In this document: piece after piece, positions 13,862 through 21,960 of the stretch
How the letters are laid out: each line of letters starts with the position of its first letter
Numbering within the stretch: position 1 is the stretch's first letter
Origin: JBCBXA01 sp039816825
GTDB taxonomy: Bacteria > Pseudomonadota > Alphaproteobacteria > Rhizobiales > Rhizobiaceae
NCBI GenBank assembly: GCA_039816825.1
Contig: JBCBXA010000040.1
Coordinates: forward strand, 1 to 23,367
DNA: 23,367 nucleotides
Direction: 5' to 3'
Translations under genes and position numbers: made by a program
Notes under the pieces: generated by a model
The model's input: only the letters and a program-made list of their open reading frames with translations
Told to the model about the DNA's origin: nothing
The model's database searches: none

Positions 13862-15051
13862 ATCAAACTCTTTTCGGTTGCGCGCCTCATCTGTGCGAGT
13901 GCCAGATGCACGGCCAGGCCGCAAATGTAGGCGAAACTCAAGAAGCCAACCACTCCGGTCAGGCCGGTGGCGCTTGCAGCCATGAGCAGCAATGGAGTGC
14001 CGATCAGGTTTCCGATATTGCCTGTTTGCGCCAGAGCGCCGGTGGCCAGCGCCCGGTCGTGGTCCGTCTGGTTGATCTGCGGAATGGCCGCAAAGCTGGC
14101 GCCCTGAACCAGGCCCAATACGCAGAAGAGGGCCACGGGTGGCCATGGCGACCCGGGAAAAATCAGGAACGTGGCCGCGACAACCAGCGCGCCCACAAAC
14201 CCAATCACAATGACACCGACGGCGCTCGTGTAGCGTAGAAGAGCCACTCCCATGGTCAGTGAAAACACGATGCTGGCGATCGGCGCCGCCGCGAGGAACA
14301 AGTTGGCCCCTTCCGGCGACAGGAATTGCGGCAACGCTGTGAGGCCGGCCACGAAGGTCAGCGTGTAGAACAGCCACCCCCAGGCCGGGGCCGAGATGAA
14401 AGCCGATCGATAGATCGACACATGACGGCGCAGAACGTCTGGCAGCGTCAGTTTTTCGGGTGCCGACATGTCCAGCCGGGGCAGCACGATCATCAACAGC
14501 ACCGCACAAGCGACCATCCATGATCCATGGCTGGCAAAAAGCAGCGGCAAGCCGCCGGACGCGACGATGGAAGGACCAATCAAGGCGGCAAGAGCAAAGG
14601 CCACCCCGAAAAACGAGCCCCACAACGTCATCGCGGCCGGACGCCAGCGATCGGTGCTGATGGCAGCGATCAGGGTGGGAGCAGCAACAACGATGCCCAG
14701 GTGTGGTGCTCCCTCGACCACGCGGCTGGCCAACAGCAACCACAAGGGCATTGGCAACGCCTGCAAAAACGAGATGGCGGCACCCAAGCCGAGGGAGATG
14801 AGCAATATCTGGCGATGACCAAATCGCGCGACCAACAGGCCAGCAACGACCCCAAACACAACACCCATAGCGCTGATCAGCGAAACCAGAAGGCCCAGCA
14901 AAGCTTCAGAGCCTTCATAGGCGGCGCGCAGATCGAGGAAGAACACCGACATTTTGGCGAATTGCATGGCCGCGCCCAAGCCGGCCAGCCATAAAAGCAG
15001 GACGGCCAGCCCACTACCGCCGCGGGAATCGGTGTTTGTTATGTTCGCCAT
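13858..15051 (-). CDS. MFS transporter
   Basis: An inner-membrane protein of 397 residues with about twelve predicted helices, the normal MFS size. The conserved loop between TM2 and TM3 reads GLLVARFGHRQILLIS (about residues 69-84), close to the family's G-x3-D-R-x-G-R motif. A central cytosolic loop with APEKLTLPDVLRRHVSIYR separates the two six-helix halves, and GNIGNLIGTPLLL lies in the second half. There is no partner gene to hint at a substrate. The ATG at 15051 begins MANITNTDSRGGSGLAVLL. It converges on the metallophosphoesterase gene and shares the palindrome that holds both stops. It is separated from the fasciclin gene upstream by a strong terminator, so it probably has its own promoter in the 59 bp between. 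Confidence 0.88.
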   Translation of the reverse strand: MANITNTDSRGGSGLAVLLLWLAGLGAAMQFAKMSVFFLDLRAAYEGSEALLGLLVSLISAMGVVFGVVAGLLVARFGHRQILLISLGLGAAISFLQALPMPLWLLLASRVVEGAPHLGIVVAAPTLIAAISTDRWRPAAMTLWGSFFGVAFALAALIGPSIVASGGLPLLFASHGSWMVACAVLLMIVLPRLDMSAPEKLTLPDVLRRHVSIYRSAFISAPAWGWLFYTLTFVAGLTALPQFLSPEGANLFLAAAPIASIVFSLTMGVALLRYTSAVGVIVIGFVGALVVAATFLIFPGSPWPPVALFCVLGLVQGASFAAIPQINQTDHDRALATGALAQTGNIGNLIGTPLLLMAASATGLTGVVGFLSFAYICGLAVHLALAQMRRATEKSLI

Positions 15052-15110
15052 ACCTCTGCGTAGGCCGCACCACAGAAGCCGTACAGAGCTTGCACGCTAT
15101 ACTGACGCAC

Positions 15111-15144
15111 AAAAAAAGCCCCGGTGCGCGGCGGCACCGGGGCT
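15111..15144 (-). terminator. Rho-independent terminator of the fasciclin gene
   Basis: AGCCCCGGTGC (15117-15127) pairs with GCACCGGGGCT (15134-15144) around a six-base loop, and on the minus strand the stem is followed by seven T. It lies 34 bp after the fasciclin-domain gene stop. Confidence 0.93.
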
Positions 15145-15178
15145 CCGCTAGCAAAGCTTGGCGCTCAGCGCCGCAGCC

Positions 15179-15658
15179 TTAGCTGGATGGCAGCATCACT
15201 TTGTCGATGACGTGGATGACGCCATTGTCTGCTTCCACGTCGGCTGTGACGACGGTTGCCTCTTCAACCATCACAGCGTCGCCGGTTGCGTTGATCTGCA
15301 GCTCAGTGCCTTCAACAGAAGCGGCAGCCATTTCCTTGCCGGCCAGGTCCGTGGACATCACTTTGCCCGGCACGACATGGTAGGTCAGGATGGCGGCCAG
15401 CTGGTCCTTGTTCTCAGGCTTCAGCAGGTCTTCCACGGTGCCAGCTGGCAGTGCATCAAAAGCTTCGTCCGTTGGTGCAAACACGGTGAACGGGCCTTCG
15501 CCTTTCAGCGTGTCCACCAGACCGGCTGCCTCAGCAGCAGCGAGAAGCGTGCTGAACGAACCGGCCTCAGCAGCTGTGTCAACAATGTCTGCAGCCCAGG
15601 CTGGGGCAGCCAGAGTGAGAGCAACAGCGGAAGCAGCGAGAGTTTTGATCAGTTTCAT
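15179..15658 (-). CDS. Secreted fasciclin (FAS1) domain protein
   Basis: A 159-residue exported protein. A Sec signal peptide is evident at residues 1-22 or 23 (MKLIKTLAASAVALTLAAPA, then WA-A cleavage). The mature chain is a single FAS1 domain: FSTLLAAAEAAGLVDTLKGE, the first conserved box GPFTVFAPTDEAFDALPAG, LTYHVVPGKVMSTDL (Tyr-His motif), and the closing box DVEADNGVIHVIDKVMLPS. Such small periplasmic or surface FAS1 proteins are linked to adhesion and symbiosis in alphaproteobacteria, but their ligand is usually unknown. GGAGAC seven bases before the ATG supports the start. It is transcribed alone: a long gap lies upstream and a strong terminator downstream. Confidence 0.95.
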   Translation of the reverse strand: MKLIKTLAASAVALTLAAPAWAADIVDTAAEAGSFSTLLAAAEAAGLVDTLKGEGPFTVFAPTDEAFDALPAGTVEDLLKPENKDQLAAILTYHVVPGKVMSTDLAGKEMAAASVEGTELQINATGDAVMVEEATVVTADVEADNGVIHVIDKVMLPSS

Positions 15659-16064
15659 GAAAAAGTCTCCAGAGACATTTTGGGGGTTACCGACCCTACG
15701 ATCCTAAGATTCCGGGGTCGGCAAGAGTCGCATACAAAGCGCAACGCGATCTCTGGTAAGGAAACGTTCATACTTTCGATTTGGATGCATAGGTTCGTTC
15801 AAATGCTCATCACGAAATGTTTGACGGGTGTTATCAAACCTCCACTTGCGATGACCGAAGACCGACTGCGACAGCGGTGGAGCCCATGATCATTGACTTT
15901 TGCATGGTTGTTGGTAGGCCCTCACCTGCGCCTGATCGTGTTTTTGGTGGCGCAATGAACGCTTTTGGAGCAATGCGGCACCAAAGGCACCGCGCGGCTC
16001 GGAACTGGGTCGCATTGGCCGCGCCCGCTGAGGCGCTCCCCGTGACCGAAAGAGCAAACCATAC
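15659..16064. promoter_or_regulatory. 406-bp divergent intergenic region between the fasciclin gene and rhlE
   Basis: No convincing gene was found here; the short frames have poor composition for coding. It must contain divergent promoters. On the fasciclin side there is a dyad at 15691-15722. The rhlE side leaves up to about 300 bp of leader, which would suit the long regulatory 5' leaders reported for some DEAD-box helicase mRNAs, but no specific structure was recognised. Confidence 0.4.
15691..15722 (-). promoter_or_regulatory. Inverted repeat upstream of the fasciclin gene
   Basis: CCGACCC (15691-15697) and GGGTCGG (15716-15722) are perfect complements separated by 18 bp, 33-64 bp ahead of the fasciclin ATG. 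This may be a regulator-binding dyad or a leader hairpin. Confidence 0.35.
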
Positions 16065-17582
16065 ATGGGTTTTGAAAACCTTGGGCTGAGCCCGAAAGTC
16101 CTCGATGCCGTAGCAGCATCCGGATACACCGAACCGACGCAAATACAGGCAGAAGCCATTCCCCACGTGCTGGAGCGCCGAGACGTTCTGGGCATCGCCC
16201 AAACCGGGACAGGCAAAACGGCAAGCTTCACATTGCCAATGCTGACCATGCTTGAGAAAGGCCGAGCGCGGGCCCGCATGCCACGCACGCTCATTCTGGA
16301 ACCCACGCGCGAGCTCGCGGCGCAGGTCGCGGAAAACTTCGAGAAGTACGGTGCCAAACACAAGCTCACGATGGCTTTGCTCATCGGTGGTGTTTCTTTT
16401 GAAGAACAGGATCGCAAGCTGACGCGCGGTGTAGATGTGCTTATCGCAACGCCCGGCCGTTTGCTGGATCATTTTGAGCGCGGCAAACTGCTGATGACCG
16501 GCGTGGACATCTTCGTCATCGACGAAGCCGACCGGATGCTGGATATGGGCTTCATCCCAGATATCGAGCGCATTTCGAAGCTGGTGCCGTTCACACGGCA
16601 AACCCTGTTCTTCTCGGCAACCATGCCACCGGAGATCAACCGGCTGGCCGATCAGTTCCTGCAGAATCCGGTTCGCGTGGAAGTGGCTCGCGCTTCTTCG
16701 ACTGCAGCCACCATCACGCAGCGGATCGTCGCGACAGGTGGCAAGGATTTCGACAAGCGCGCCAAGCTCCGCGGTCTGATCGACGGATCGGAGGAGTTGA
16801 AGAACGGCATCATCTTCTGCAACCGCAAACGTGATGTGCACACGGTGTACCGGTCGTTGTCAAAGCACGGTTATTCCGTTGGATCTCTCCATGGCGACAT
16901 GGATCAGCGAGCCCGGATGGCCACGCTTGATGGCTTCAAGAACAATGAGATCACACTGCTGGTCGCCTCCGACGTGGCGGCCCGTGGCCTCGACATTCCT
17001 GATGTCAGCCACGTCTTCAACTACGACATTCCAACCAGCCCGGAAGACTATGTGCATCGCATCGGCCGCACGGGTCGTGCCGGGCGTGAAGGCAGCGCCT
17101 TCACATTGGTGGCCAAGTCTGACCAGAAATATCTCGATGCGCTTGAGAAGCTCATTGAGAAGCAGTTGGAATGGCTGGACGGCGATCTGAGTTCTCTGGG
17201 CGGTTCCGCTGAAGAGGAAGCCCCGAAACGCGGGCGCGGGCGCAAGAAAGCCGAAAGCACCGATGCCTCGGAAGACGACAAGCCGAGCCGCACACGCGGA
17301 CGTGGCGGTCGTGGTCGCAAGCGCGATGAAGCCGCAGAGGATGCTCCGACACCAACACCTGCTGTTGAAGCGTCTGACGATGCAGAAGCCGAAAGCCCAA
17401 AAAGCAGAAGCCGCAACCGTGGCGGCCGTGGTCGCAACCGTCAGGACGATCTTGGCCCAAGCGTGGTTGGCTTTGGCGATCATCTGCCAGCCTTCGTAAC
17501 GCGAGGCTTCGAGTTCAATGATGACGAGCCATCGCCTGCATCGGATCAGGCGGAAAGCGAAGATCTGGCCAAGGCCAGCTGA
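16065..17582 (+). CDS. rhlE: DEAD-box ATP-dependent RNA helicase, RhlE type
   Basis: A cytosolic RNA helicase of 505 residues that would remodel structured RNA in ribosome assembly, mRNA turnover or cold adaptation. Motifs in order: Q motif EPTQIQ (23-28), AQTGTGKT (45-52), PTREL (80-84), TPGR (129-132), DEAD (153-156), SAT (184-186), and HRIGRTGRAG (331-340). After residue ~380 comes a low-complexity tail with three basic RGG-like blocks (RGRGRKK, RTRGRGGRGRKR, RSRNRGGRGRNR) spaced by acidic linkers, a probable RNA-binding extension. It closes with LPAFVTRGFEFN, like other alphaproteobacterial RhlE proteins as I recall. The ATG at 16065 has only a weak purine stretch, GAAAGAG. It converges on the TfoX-type gene with 6 bp between stops. 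Confidence 0.94.
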   Translation: MGFENLGLSPKVLDAVAASGYTEPTQIQAEAIPHVLERRDVLGIAQTGTGKTASFTLPMLTMLEKGRARARMPRTLILEPTRELAAQVAENFEKYGAKHKLTMALLIGGVSFEEQDRKLTRGVDVLIATPGRLLDHFERGKLLMTGVDIFVIDEADRMLDMGFIPDIERISKLVPFTRQTLFFSATMPPEINRLADQFLQNPVRVEVARASSTAATITQRIVATGGKDFDKRAKLRGLIDGSEELKNGIIFCNRKRDVHTVYRSLSKHGYSVGSLHGDMDQRARMATLDGFKNNEITLLVASDVAARGLDIPDVSHVFNYDIPTSPEDYVHRIGRTGRAGREGSAFTLVAKSDQKYLDALEKLIEKQLEWLDGDLSSLGGSAEEEAPKRGRGRKKAESTDASEDDKPSRTRGRGGRGRKRDEAAEDAPTPTPAVEASDDAEAESPKSRSRNRGGRGRNRQDDLGPSVVGFGDHLPAFVTRGFEFNDDEPSPASDQAESEDLAKAS

Positions 17583-17588
17583 GGCACG

Positions 17589-17960
17589 CTAGAAAAGCGG
17601 CTTGTACTTTCTTTGTGAAGGGCTCTTCTTCTGGTCCTTCTCAAAGGCGATGTGCCATGTTCGAGCAACCCATTCGGCCAGTTCATCGCGATCATCGTGC
17701 AGTCGCTCTGGAATGGTCCGGTACGGGATCTTGATGGTCCCTTTCTTTTGACCTTCATATATGAAGGCGTGGCTCCCCTCCTCTTCAAAGCGGTGAGCCT
17801 CTTCATCAGGGCACTTAAGGTAGATCTCGCCTTCAGCGATCAAGCCAAACATCAGGCCCTGGCTGAAGAAACCCACGCCGCCAAACATGCGCCGCGGTGT
17901 CACTTCAGGCAGTGATGAAAAAAGCTCAAGAGCGTATTCGGTCAGTTCTTCATCGGCCAT
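17589..17960 (-). CDS. TfoX/Sxy N-terminal domain protein
   Basis: A 123-residue protein containing only the TfoX N-terminal domain: MADEELTEYALELFSSLPEV, then RRMFGGVGFFSQGLMFGLIA, IYLKCPDEEAHRFEEEG and PYRTIPERLHDDRDELAEWV. Full-length TfoX/Sxy regulates competence in gammaproteobacteria. Alphaproteobacterial proteins with the N domain alone are common and uncharacterised, so competence should not be assumed. A longer frame to 18233 would overlap tenA out of frame and was not used; the ATG at 17960 matches the family start. It lies 31 bp after tenA and closes the suf-tenA run. The last residues (KDQKKSPSQRKYKPLF) form a basic tail. Confidence 0.9.
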   Translation of the reverse strand: MADEELTEYALELFSSLPEVTPRRMFGGVGFFSQGLMFGLIAEGEIYLKCPDEEAHRFEEEGSHAFIYEGQKKGTIKIPYRTIPERLHDDRDELAEWVARTWHIAFEKDQKKSPSQRKYKPLF

Positions 17961-17991
17961 GCCTGATGCTAACCAGCTAAGACCGTGACGG

Positions 17992-18648
17992 CTAGAGGCT
18001 CCGATCCAAACCCATCTGCCAAAAATCGGCTTCCAGCCAAGTGGCCGCCTCAAAAAGTCGGCGCAGCTCGCGGTAGCGCGACTCGGTGAAGCTGTGGGCA
18101 GCTTCCCGATCAATGTCGGCAATGGTGGAGTGCATGAGGTCCTGATAGTCAGACCCGGCATATTCGTTGATCCACACTCCGTAAGGGTTGGACGCTTTGA
18201 GTCCCTGCGCCAAGCGCGCGCCGATTTCGCCATAACCGATCATGCAGGGCGCAAGAGCAACCTTCATATCAAGCAAGTCACCGGCCGCGCCTGCATCCAG
18301 CACAAAACGCGTGTAAGCGACGGTTGCCCGGGCCTCCGGCGCTTCCTGCAGGTCCCGTTCTGACAGTCCCCAGTCTGCACACAGCTTGACGTGGAGTTTC
18401 ATCTCCACTTCCAGGATAGCTTTCAGGCCTTCCAGACTGGAGCGCATATCCTCAACAGAGCGGGACTTGTAGATGGCCAAGGCATAGGCACGAGAAAACT
18501 GGATCAGGAACAGATAGTCCTGCACGAGATAGTGCTGGAACGCCTCTCGCAGCAAGGAGCCATCGCCCATCTGGCGAACGAAGGAATGGTCAGTGTAGGC
18601 GGTCCAGGCCTCAGAACAGTCCGACTTTAGACGTTCGAAGAGGCCCAT
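17992..18648 (-). CDS. tenA: TenA-family aminopyrimidine aminohydrolase (thiaminase II)
   Basis: A cytosolic enzyme of 218 residues, typical of TenA, which hydrolyses 4-amino-5-aminomethyl-2-methylpyrimidine to the hydroxymethyl form for thiamine salvage. Catalytic residues align with the Bacillus enzyme: Asp44 in HYLVQDYLFL, Cys135 in LAPCMIGYGEIG, and Glu206 in TWLEADFWQMGL. The N terminus FERLKSDCSEAWTAYTDHSF is also typical. Cys135 separates this TenA_C class from the TenA_E class lacking it. The ATG overlaps the sufA stop by one base (TGATG), so it is translated as part of the suf transcript rather than with other thiamine genes, which are not seen here. TfoX-N follows after 31 bp. Confidence 0.92.
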   Translation of the reverse strand: MGLFERLKSDCSEAWTAYTDHSFVRQMGDGSLLREAFQHYLVQDYLFLIQFSRAYALAIYKSRSVEDMRSSLEGLKAILEVEMKLHVKLCADWGLSERDLQEAPEARATVAYTRFVLDAGAAGDLLDMKVALAPCMIGYGEIGARLAQGLKASNPYGVWINEYAGSDYQDLMHSTIADIDREAAHSFTESRYRELRRLFEAATWLEADFWQMGLDRSL

Positions 18649-19007
18649 CAGGCAGTGGCTTGGGGCAGTTCGGCAGGCCGCAACTCTACGCTCTCACCAC
18701 ACCCACAGGCGCTGGTCTGGTTTGGGTTGTTGAACACAAAGCCCGTGCGCAGCTTTGTCACCTCAAAATCCATTTGCGTGCCCAACAGGTAGAGAACTGC
18801 GTCAGGTGCGACGAAAACCCGTGCGCCATCTGCCTCCACCACATCGTCGGCTGGGTCGGCCTCGGTAACAAGGTCGATCTCGTACTCCATGCCGGCGCAG
18901 CCGCCCCTTTTGATACCCACACGAATACCCTGCGCGCCATCGCGCGACGACATGATCTCGCGAACACGGTCCGCAGCAGGGTCGGTGAGTGTGATGACGT
19001 CAAACAT
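18648..19007 (-). CDS. sufA: Iron-sulfur cluster assembly A-type carrier SufA
   Basis: A 119-residue A-type carrier (HesB/IscA family) that takes a cluster from the SufBCD scaffold and passes it to target proteins. The three metal-binding cysteines are in place: Cys37 in KRGGCAGMEY, and Cys101 and Cys103 in SACGCGES. The FVFNNPNQ segment before the second motif is typical. AGGAGG stands just ahead of the ATG at 19007, one of the best ribosome-binding sites in the window. It sits 69 bp after the DUF59 gene with no terminator between, and shares one base with tenA. SufA rather than IscA is chosen from context. Confidence 0.95.
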   Translation of the reverse strand: MFDVITLTDPAADRVREIMSSRDGAQGIRVGIKRGGCAGMEYEIDLVTEADPADDVVEADGARVFVAPDAVLYLLGTQMDFEVTKLRTGFVFNNPNQTSACGCGESVELRPAELPQATA

Positions 19008-19076
19008 GGCGACCTCCTACCACTAATGTGAGGTCGATCTCTTAAGAAATCAACGCGCCCGGATTAGAAGTATTCG

Positions 19077-19466
19077 TTAGAACCAGCCGAGCGCAATCTG
19101 CGCCTCTTCGCTCATGCGATCCGGTGTCCATGGTGGATCAAACACCATGTTCACTTCGGCGCTTCGAACGCCGGCCACGGCTTCCACGGCGTCCTGTACC
19201 CAGCCAGGCATCTCGCCCGCCACTGGGCAGCCAGGCGCCGTAAGGGTCATATCGATCTTCACATCGCGGTCATCTGTGATGTCGACCTTGTAGATCAGAC
19301 CGATCTCATAAACGTCGGACGGAATTTCCGGGTCGTACACCGTTTTGAGCGCGGCGATGATGTCGTCGGTCAGGCGGTGAAGCTCAGCCTCGGGTATGGC
19401 AGACACCTGATCGGCAGCACCGTCGGCTGTTTCAGCCTTCTCATCAATGGGTTTGTCTTCCGACAT
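19077..19466 (-). CDS. SUF-associated DUF59/MIP18-family protein (SufT-like)
   Basis: A 129-residue protein of the MIP18/DUF59 family, found in suf operons and involved in Fe-S protein maturation. A variable acidic N terminus (residues 1-25) precedes the conserved domain: IIAALKTVYDPEIPSDVYEI, GLIYKVDI, and TLTAPGCPVAGEMPGWVQDA containing the conserved Cys80, then VNMVFDPPWTPDRMSEEAQ. The ATG at 19466 was preferred to a TTG at 19472. It begins 17 bp after sufS and precedes sufA. The name SufT is used for this group in several genomes, but sufT also names other DUF59 architectures, so the symbol is left empty. Confidence 0.92.
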   Translation of the reverse strand: MSEDKPIDEKAETADGAADQVSAIPEAELHRLTDDIIAALKTVYDPEIPSDVYEIGLIYKVDITDDRDVKIDMTLTAPGCPVAGEMPGWVQDAVEAVAGVRSAEVNMVFDPPWTPDRMSEEAQIALGWF

Positions 19467-19483
19467 GGCCAATCCAGAATCGA

Positions 19484-20731
19484 TTATCCAAAAAACTCCT
19501 GCGCCTTGCGCAACGCTGCAACCAGCTTATCCACCTCGGCGCGGGTGTTGTACATGCCAAATGATGCGCGGCAGGTCGACGTTACGCCATATCGAGCCAT
19601 GAGAGGCTGGCAGCAATGTGTTCCTGCACGCACCGCCACACCTTCGCGATCAATCACCATGGACACATCGTGGGCGTGAATGCCCTCGAGCTCGAAAGAG
19701 AAGATGGCCCCCTTGCCCGGAGCCTCGCCAAAGACGCGCAGTGAGTTGATCTGGCCAAGCTGCTCGCTGGCGTAGTCGGCCAGATCAGCCTCATGGGCTT
19801 CAATGGCTTCCCGGCCAATGGAATCGACATAGTCCATAGCAGCGCCCAGGCCTATAGCCTCGATGATCGGAGGGGTACCGGCCTCAAACCGATGGGGCGG
19901 ATCATTGTAGACCACGCCTTCGGTTGTCACTTCACGGATCATCTCGCCACCACCAAGGAAAGGCTGCGTCTCGGCCAGAATGTCCTTGGTGCCGTAAAGA
20001 ATGCCGATGCCGGTGGGTCCGTAGAGCTTGTGACCGGTCACCACATAGAAGTCGCACCCAAGCGCCTGCACATCCACCTTTGTGTGAACAGCGCCCTGGC
20101 AGCCATCCACCATGACCGGAACACCCTTGGCGTGGGCAAGGTCGGAAATCTCTCTGACAGGGTTGATAGTGCCCAGCACGTTGGACATGTGGGTGACGGC
20201 GACCATCTTCGTGCGATCAGTGATGGCATCGGCCAGCGCATCCAAATCAAGGACGCCCTCTTCCGACACATCCACCCACTTCAGCACTGCACCATGGCGC
20301 TCACGCAGGAAATGCCATGGCACGATGTTGGAGTGGTGCTCCATGATCGACAGCACAATTTCATCACCAGGCTGAATGCGCGAAGCCAGGTAGCCATAGG
20401 CCACCAAATTCATCGCGGCCGTTCCGCCGGAGGTGAAGACAATCTGGTCAGTGCTCTCGGCATTCAGGAAGCGGCGCGCCGTTTCTCGGCTGTCTTCATA
20501 GGCTTGAGTGGCCTTGTTCGACATGAAATGCAGGCCGCGGTGCACATTGGCATAGCCCGCTTCCATCACCTCATTCATGCGATCCATGACCTGACGCGGC
20601 TTTTGAGCCGACGCACCATTGTCCAGAAAGACCAGCGGCTTGCCGTACACCTCTTCACCGAGGATCGGGAAGTCAGCCCGAATGGCCTCTACGTCGAAGC
20701 CAAGATCAGAGCCTTGGGCGCGATCAAGCAT
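19484..20731 (-). CDS. sufS: Cysteine desulfurase SufS
   Basis: A PLP-dependent enzyme of 415 residues that removes sulfur from L-cysteine and supplies it as persulfide for cluster assembly. The PLP lysine is Lys235 in VTGHKLYGPTG and the catalytic cysteine is Cys373 in RAGTHCCQPLM. LDNGASAQKP, HRGLHFMSN and MEHHSNIVPW are typical of the group II (SufS/CsdA) type. The ATG at 20731 overlaps the sufD stop (ATGCTTGA), giving translational coupling and the family's usual length; the longer frame to 20815 adds an unrelated N terminus and was rejected. No sufE was found in the window, although SufS normally works with SufE or SufU. Confidence 0.97.
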   Translation of the reverse strand: MLDRAQGSDLGFDVEAIRADFPILGEEVYGKPLVFLDNGASAQKPRQVMDRMNEVMEAGYANVHRGLHFMSNKATQAYEDSRETARRFLNAESTDQIVFTSGGTAAMNLVAYGYLASRIQPGDEIVLSIMEHHSNIVPWHFLRERHGAVLKWVDVSEEGVLDLDALADAITDRTKMVAVTHMSNVLGTINPVREISDLAHAKGVPVMVDGCQGAVHTKVDVQALGCDFYVVTGHKLYGPTGIGILYGTKDILAETQPFLGGGEMIREVTTEGVVYNDPPHRFEAGTPPIIEAIGLGAAMDYVDSIGREAIEAHEADLADYASEQLGQINSLRVFGEAPGKGAIFSFELEGIHAHDVSMVIDREGVAVRAGTHCCQPLMARYGVTSTCRASFGMYNTRAEVDKLVAALRKAQEFFG

Positions 20732-21959
20732 TGCGGTCGAGCCACCCATCGATGATCTCCACCAGCGCTTCCGACAATGGTTCATTGTCGAGATCGTCAA
20801 CGATCTCATCAACAAAACCCTTCACTAGCAGCGCCTTGGCTTCGCGCTCGGGGATGCCGCGGCTTGTCAGGTAGAACATTTGACTTGGCTCAAGATCGGT
20901 GAACGTCGCGCCGTGGCCGCACGCCACATCGTCGGCGAAAATCTCCAGTTCCGGCTTGGTGGAGAAGTCACCTTCATCAGTGAGCAGAAGCGTGTTGCAG
21001 GCCATTTTCGCGTCGGTCTTCTGCGCGATGCGATCCACTGCAATACGGCCCTGAAACACGCCGTGACCCTTACCGGCCACGATGTTGCGGATGATTTCTT
21101 CGGACGTCGTGTTCGGCACGAGATGTTTGAGGTCCATGGTGACGTCCACATGCTGACCATCGCCGATAAGATTGACGCCACGCAGTTGGAAGTCCGCCTC
21201 TTCGCCTTCGACCTGAACCCGGACTTCCTGGCGCACGAGGCTGCCGCCCGCATTCAGCACGAACACAGTGAGTTTTGCGCCTTCAGCAATGGTCGCGTTG
21301 ATCTGACCAAGGTGAGTAGAGGCTACAGACGTTTGCTGCACCACCACATAGGTCACGTCTGCGTTCGGGCCGACCTGAAGGTTGGTCACCGCCGTGCCCA
21401 TGCCACCAGCGCCGGCCTGGCGCTCGATAAAGGTCACCTCCGCGCCCTCTTCCACCAAGATGGTGTGGCGGCGGTGTTTTTGGCCACCATTGATCTGCGT
21501 TGCAAACTCAAGGGGCACCTCGAAGCTGGCATTGGCGTCGATTGAGCAGTTCAGACCGTCATCAGAAAAAGCAGCGTTGATCTGGCCGATCGTGTCGTCA
21601 AAGCCAGCAAAACCCAGATCTACCCTGTCAGCACTGAACTTGGACGCATTGAAGCCAACTGCGCTCACCTCTTTGCCGGCCCGCACGAGAGGCTCCAGCG
21701 GTGGCGCATCGTTCGATGCTTCAGGAAAGTCGAGTTCAAGCATCTGCGCGCGCAGATCCGTGTAGTGCCAGCTTTCCACGCGCCGCGTCGGCAGGCCGTG
21801 GATTTTCAAAGCGCCGATTGCGGCCTCCCGCGAATAGCCACTGTTGTTGGCTGTGAGATCCGCCTTCCGCGCTTCCCAGCGCTCGAAGAGAGCCTGCTCG
21901 GCTTTGGTGTATTGCTTCAACGTCTGCACGTTGGGAGCCTCTTGGGGTGCCGCAGCCAT
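20724..21959 (-). CDS. sufD: Fe-S cluster assembly scaffold protein SufD
   Basis: A 411-residue subunit of the SufBC2D scaffold. SufD folds as a right-handed beta-helix and pairs with SufB; it is thought to help iron entry. Visible features are an N-terminal helical region with LPTRRVESWHYTDLRAQML (typical SufD trait), a beta-rich core, and the C-terminal core FADDVACGHGATFTDLEPSQ with the conserved His, then YLTSRGIPEREAKALLVKGF. The chain ends WLDRNA. The ATG at 21959 follows the sufC stop after one base. A longer frame would enter sufC and was rejected. Its stop is overlapped by the sufS start. Confidence 0.96.
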   Translation of the reverse strand: MAAAPQEAPNVQTLKQYTKAEQALFERWEARKADLTANNSGYSREAAIGALKIHGLPTRRVESWHYTDLRAQMLELDFPEASNDAPPLEPLVRAGKEVSAVGFNASKFSADRVDLGFAGFDDTIGQINAAFSDDGLNCSIDANASFEVPLEFATQINGGQKHRRHTILVEEGAEVTFIERQAGAGGMGTAVTNLQVGPNADVTYVVVQQTSVASTHLGQINATIAEGAKLTVFVLNAGGSLVRQEVRVQVEGEEADFQLRGVNLIGDGQHVDVTMDLKHLVPNTTSEEIIRNIVAGKGHGVFQGRIAVDRIAQKTDAKMACNTLLLTDEGDFSTKPELEIFADDVACGHGATFTDLEPSQMFYLTSRGIPEREAKALLVKGFVDEIVDDLDNEPLSEALVEIIDGWLDRNA

Positions 21960-21960
21960 G

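Noticed and set aside
15817..16089. A 90-residue plus-strand frame before rhlE
   Set aside because: Overlaps the rhlE start, has no good ribosome-binding site and no coding-like composition.
15834..17483. Minus-strand frames of 335 and 207 residues opposite rhlE
   Set aside because: They mirror the codon pattern of the helicase, have no recognisable motif, and start inside conserved helicase coding sequence.
17961..18233. N-terminal extension of the TfoX-N gene to 18233
   Set aside because: The extension runs through tenA coding sequence in another frame and the family start is at 17960.
20732..20815. Extended SufS start within sufD
   Set aside because: The added 28 residues do not resemble SufS and overlap the conserved C terminus of SufD; the coupled ATG at 20731 gives the usual length.
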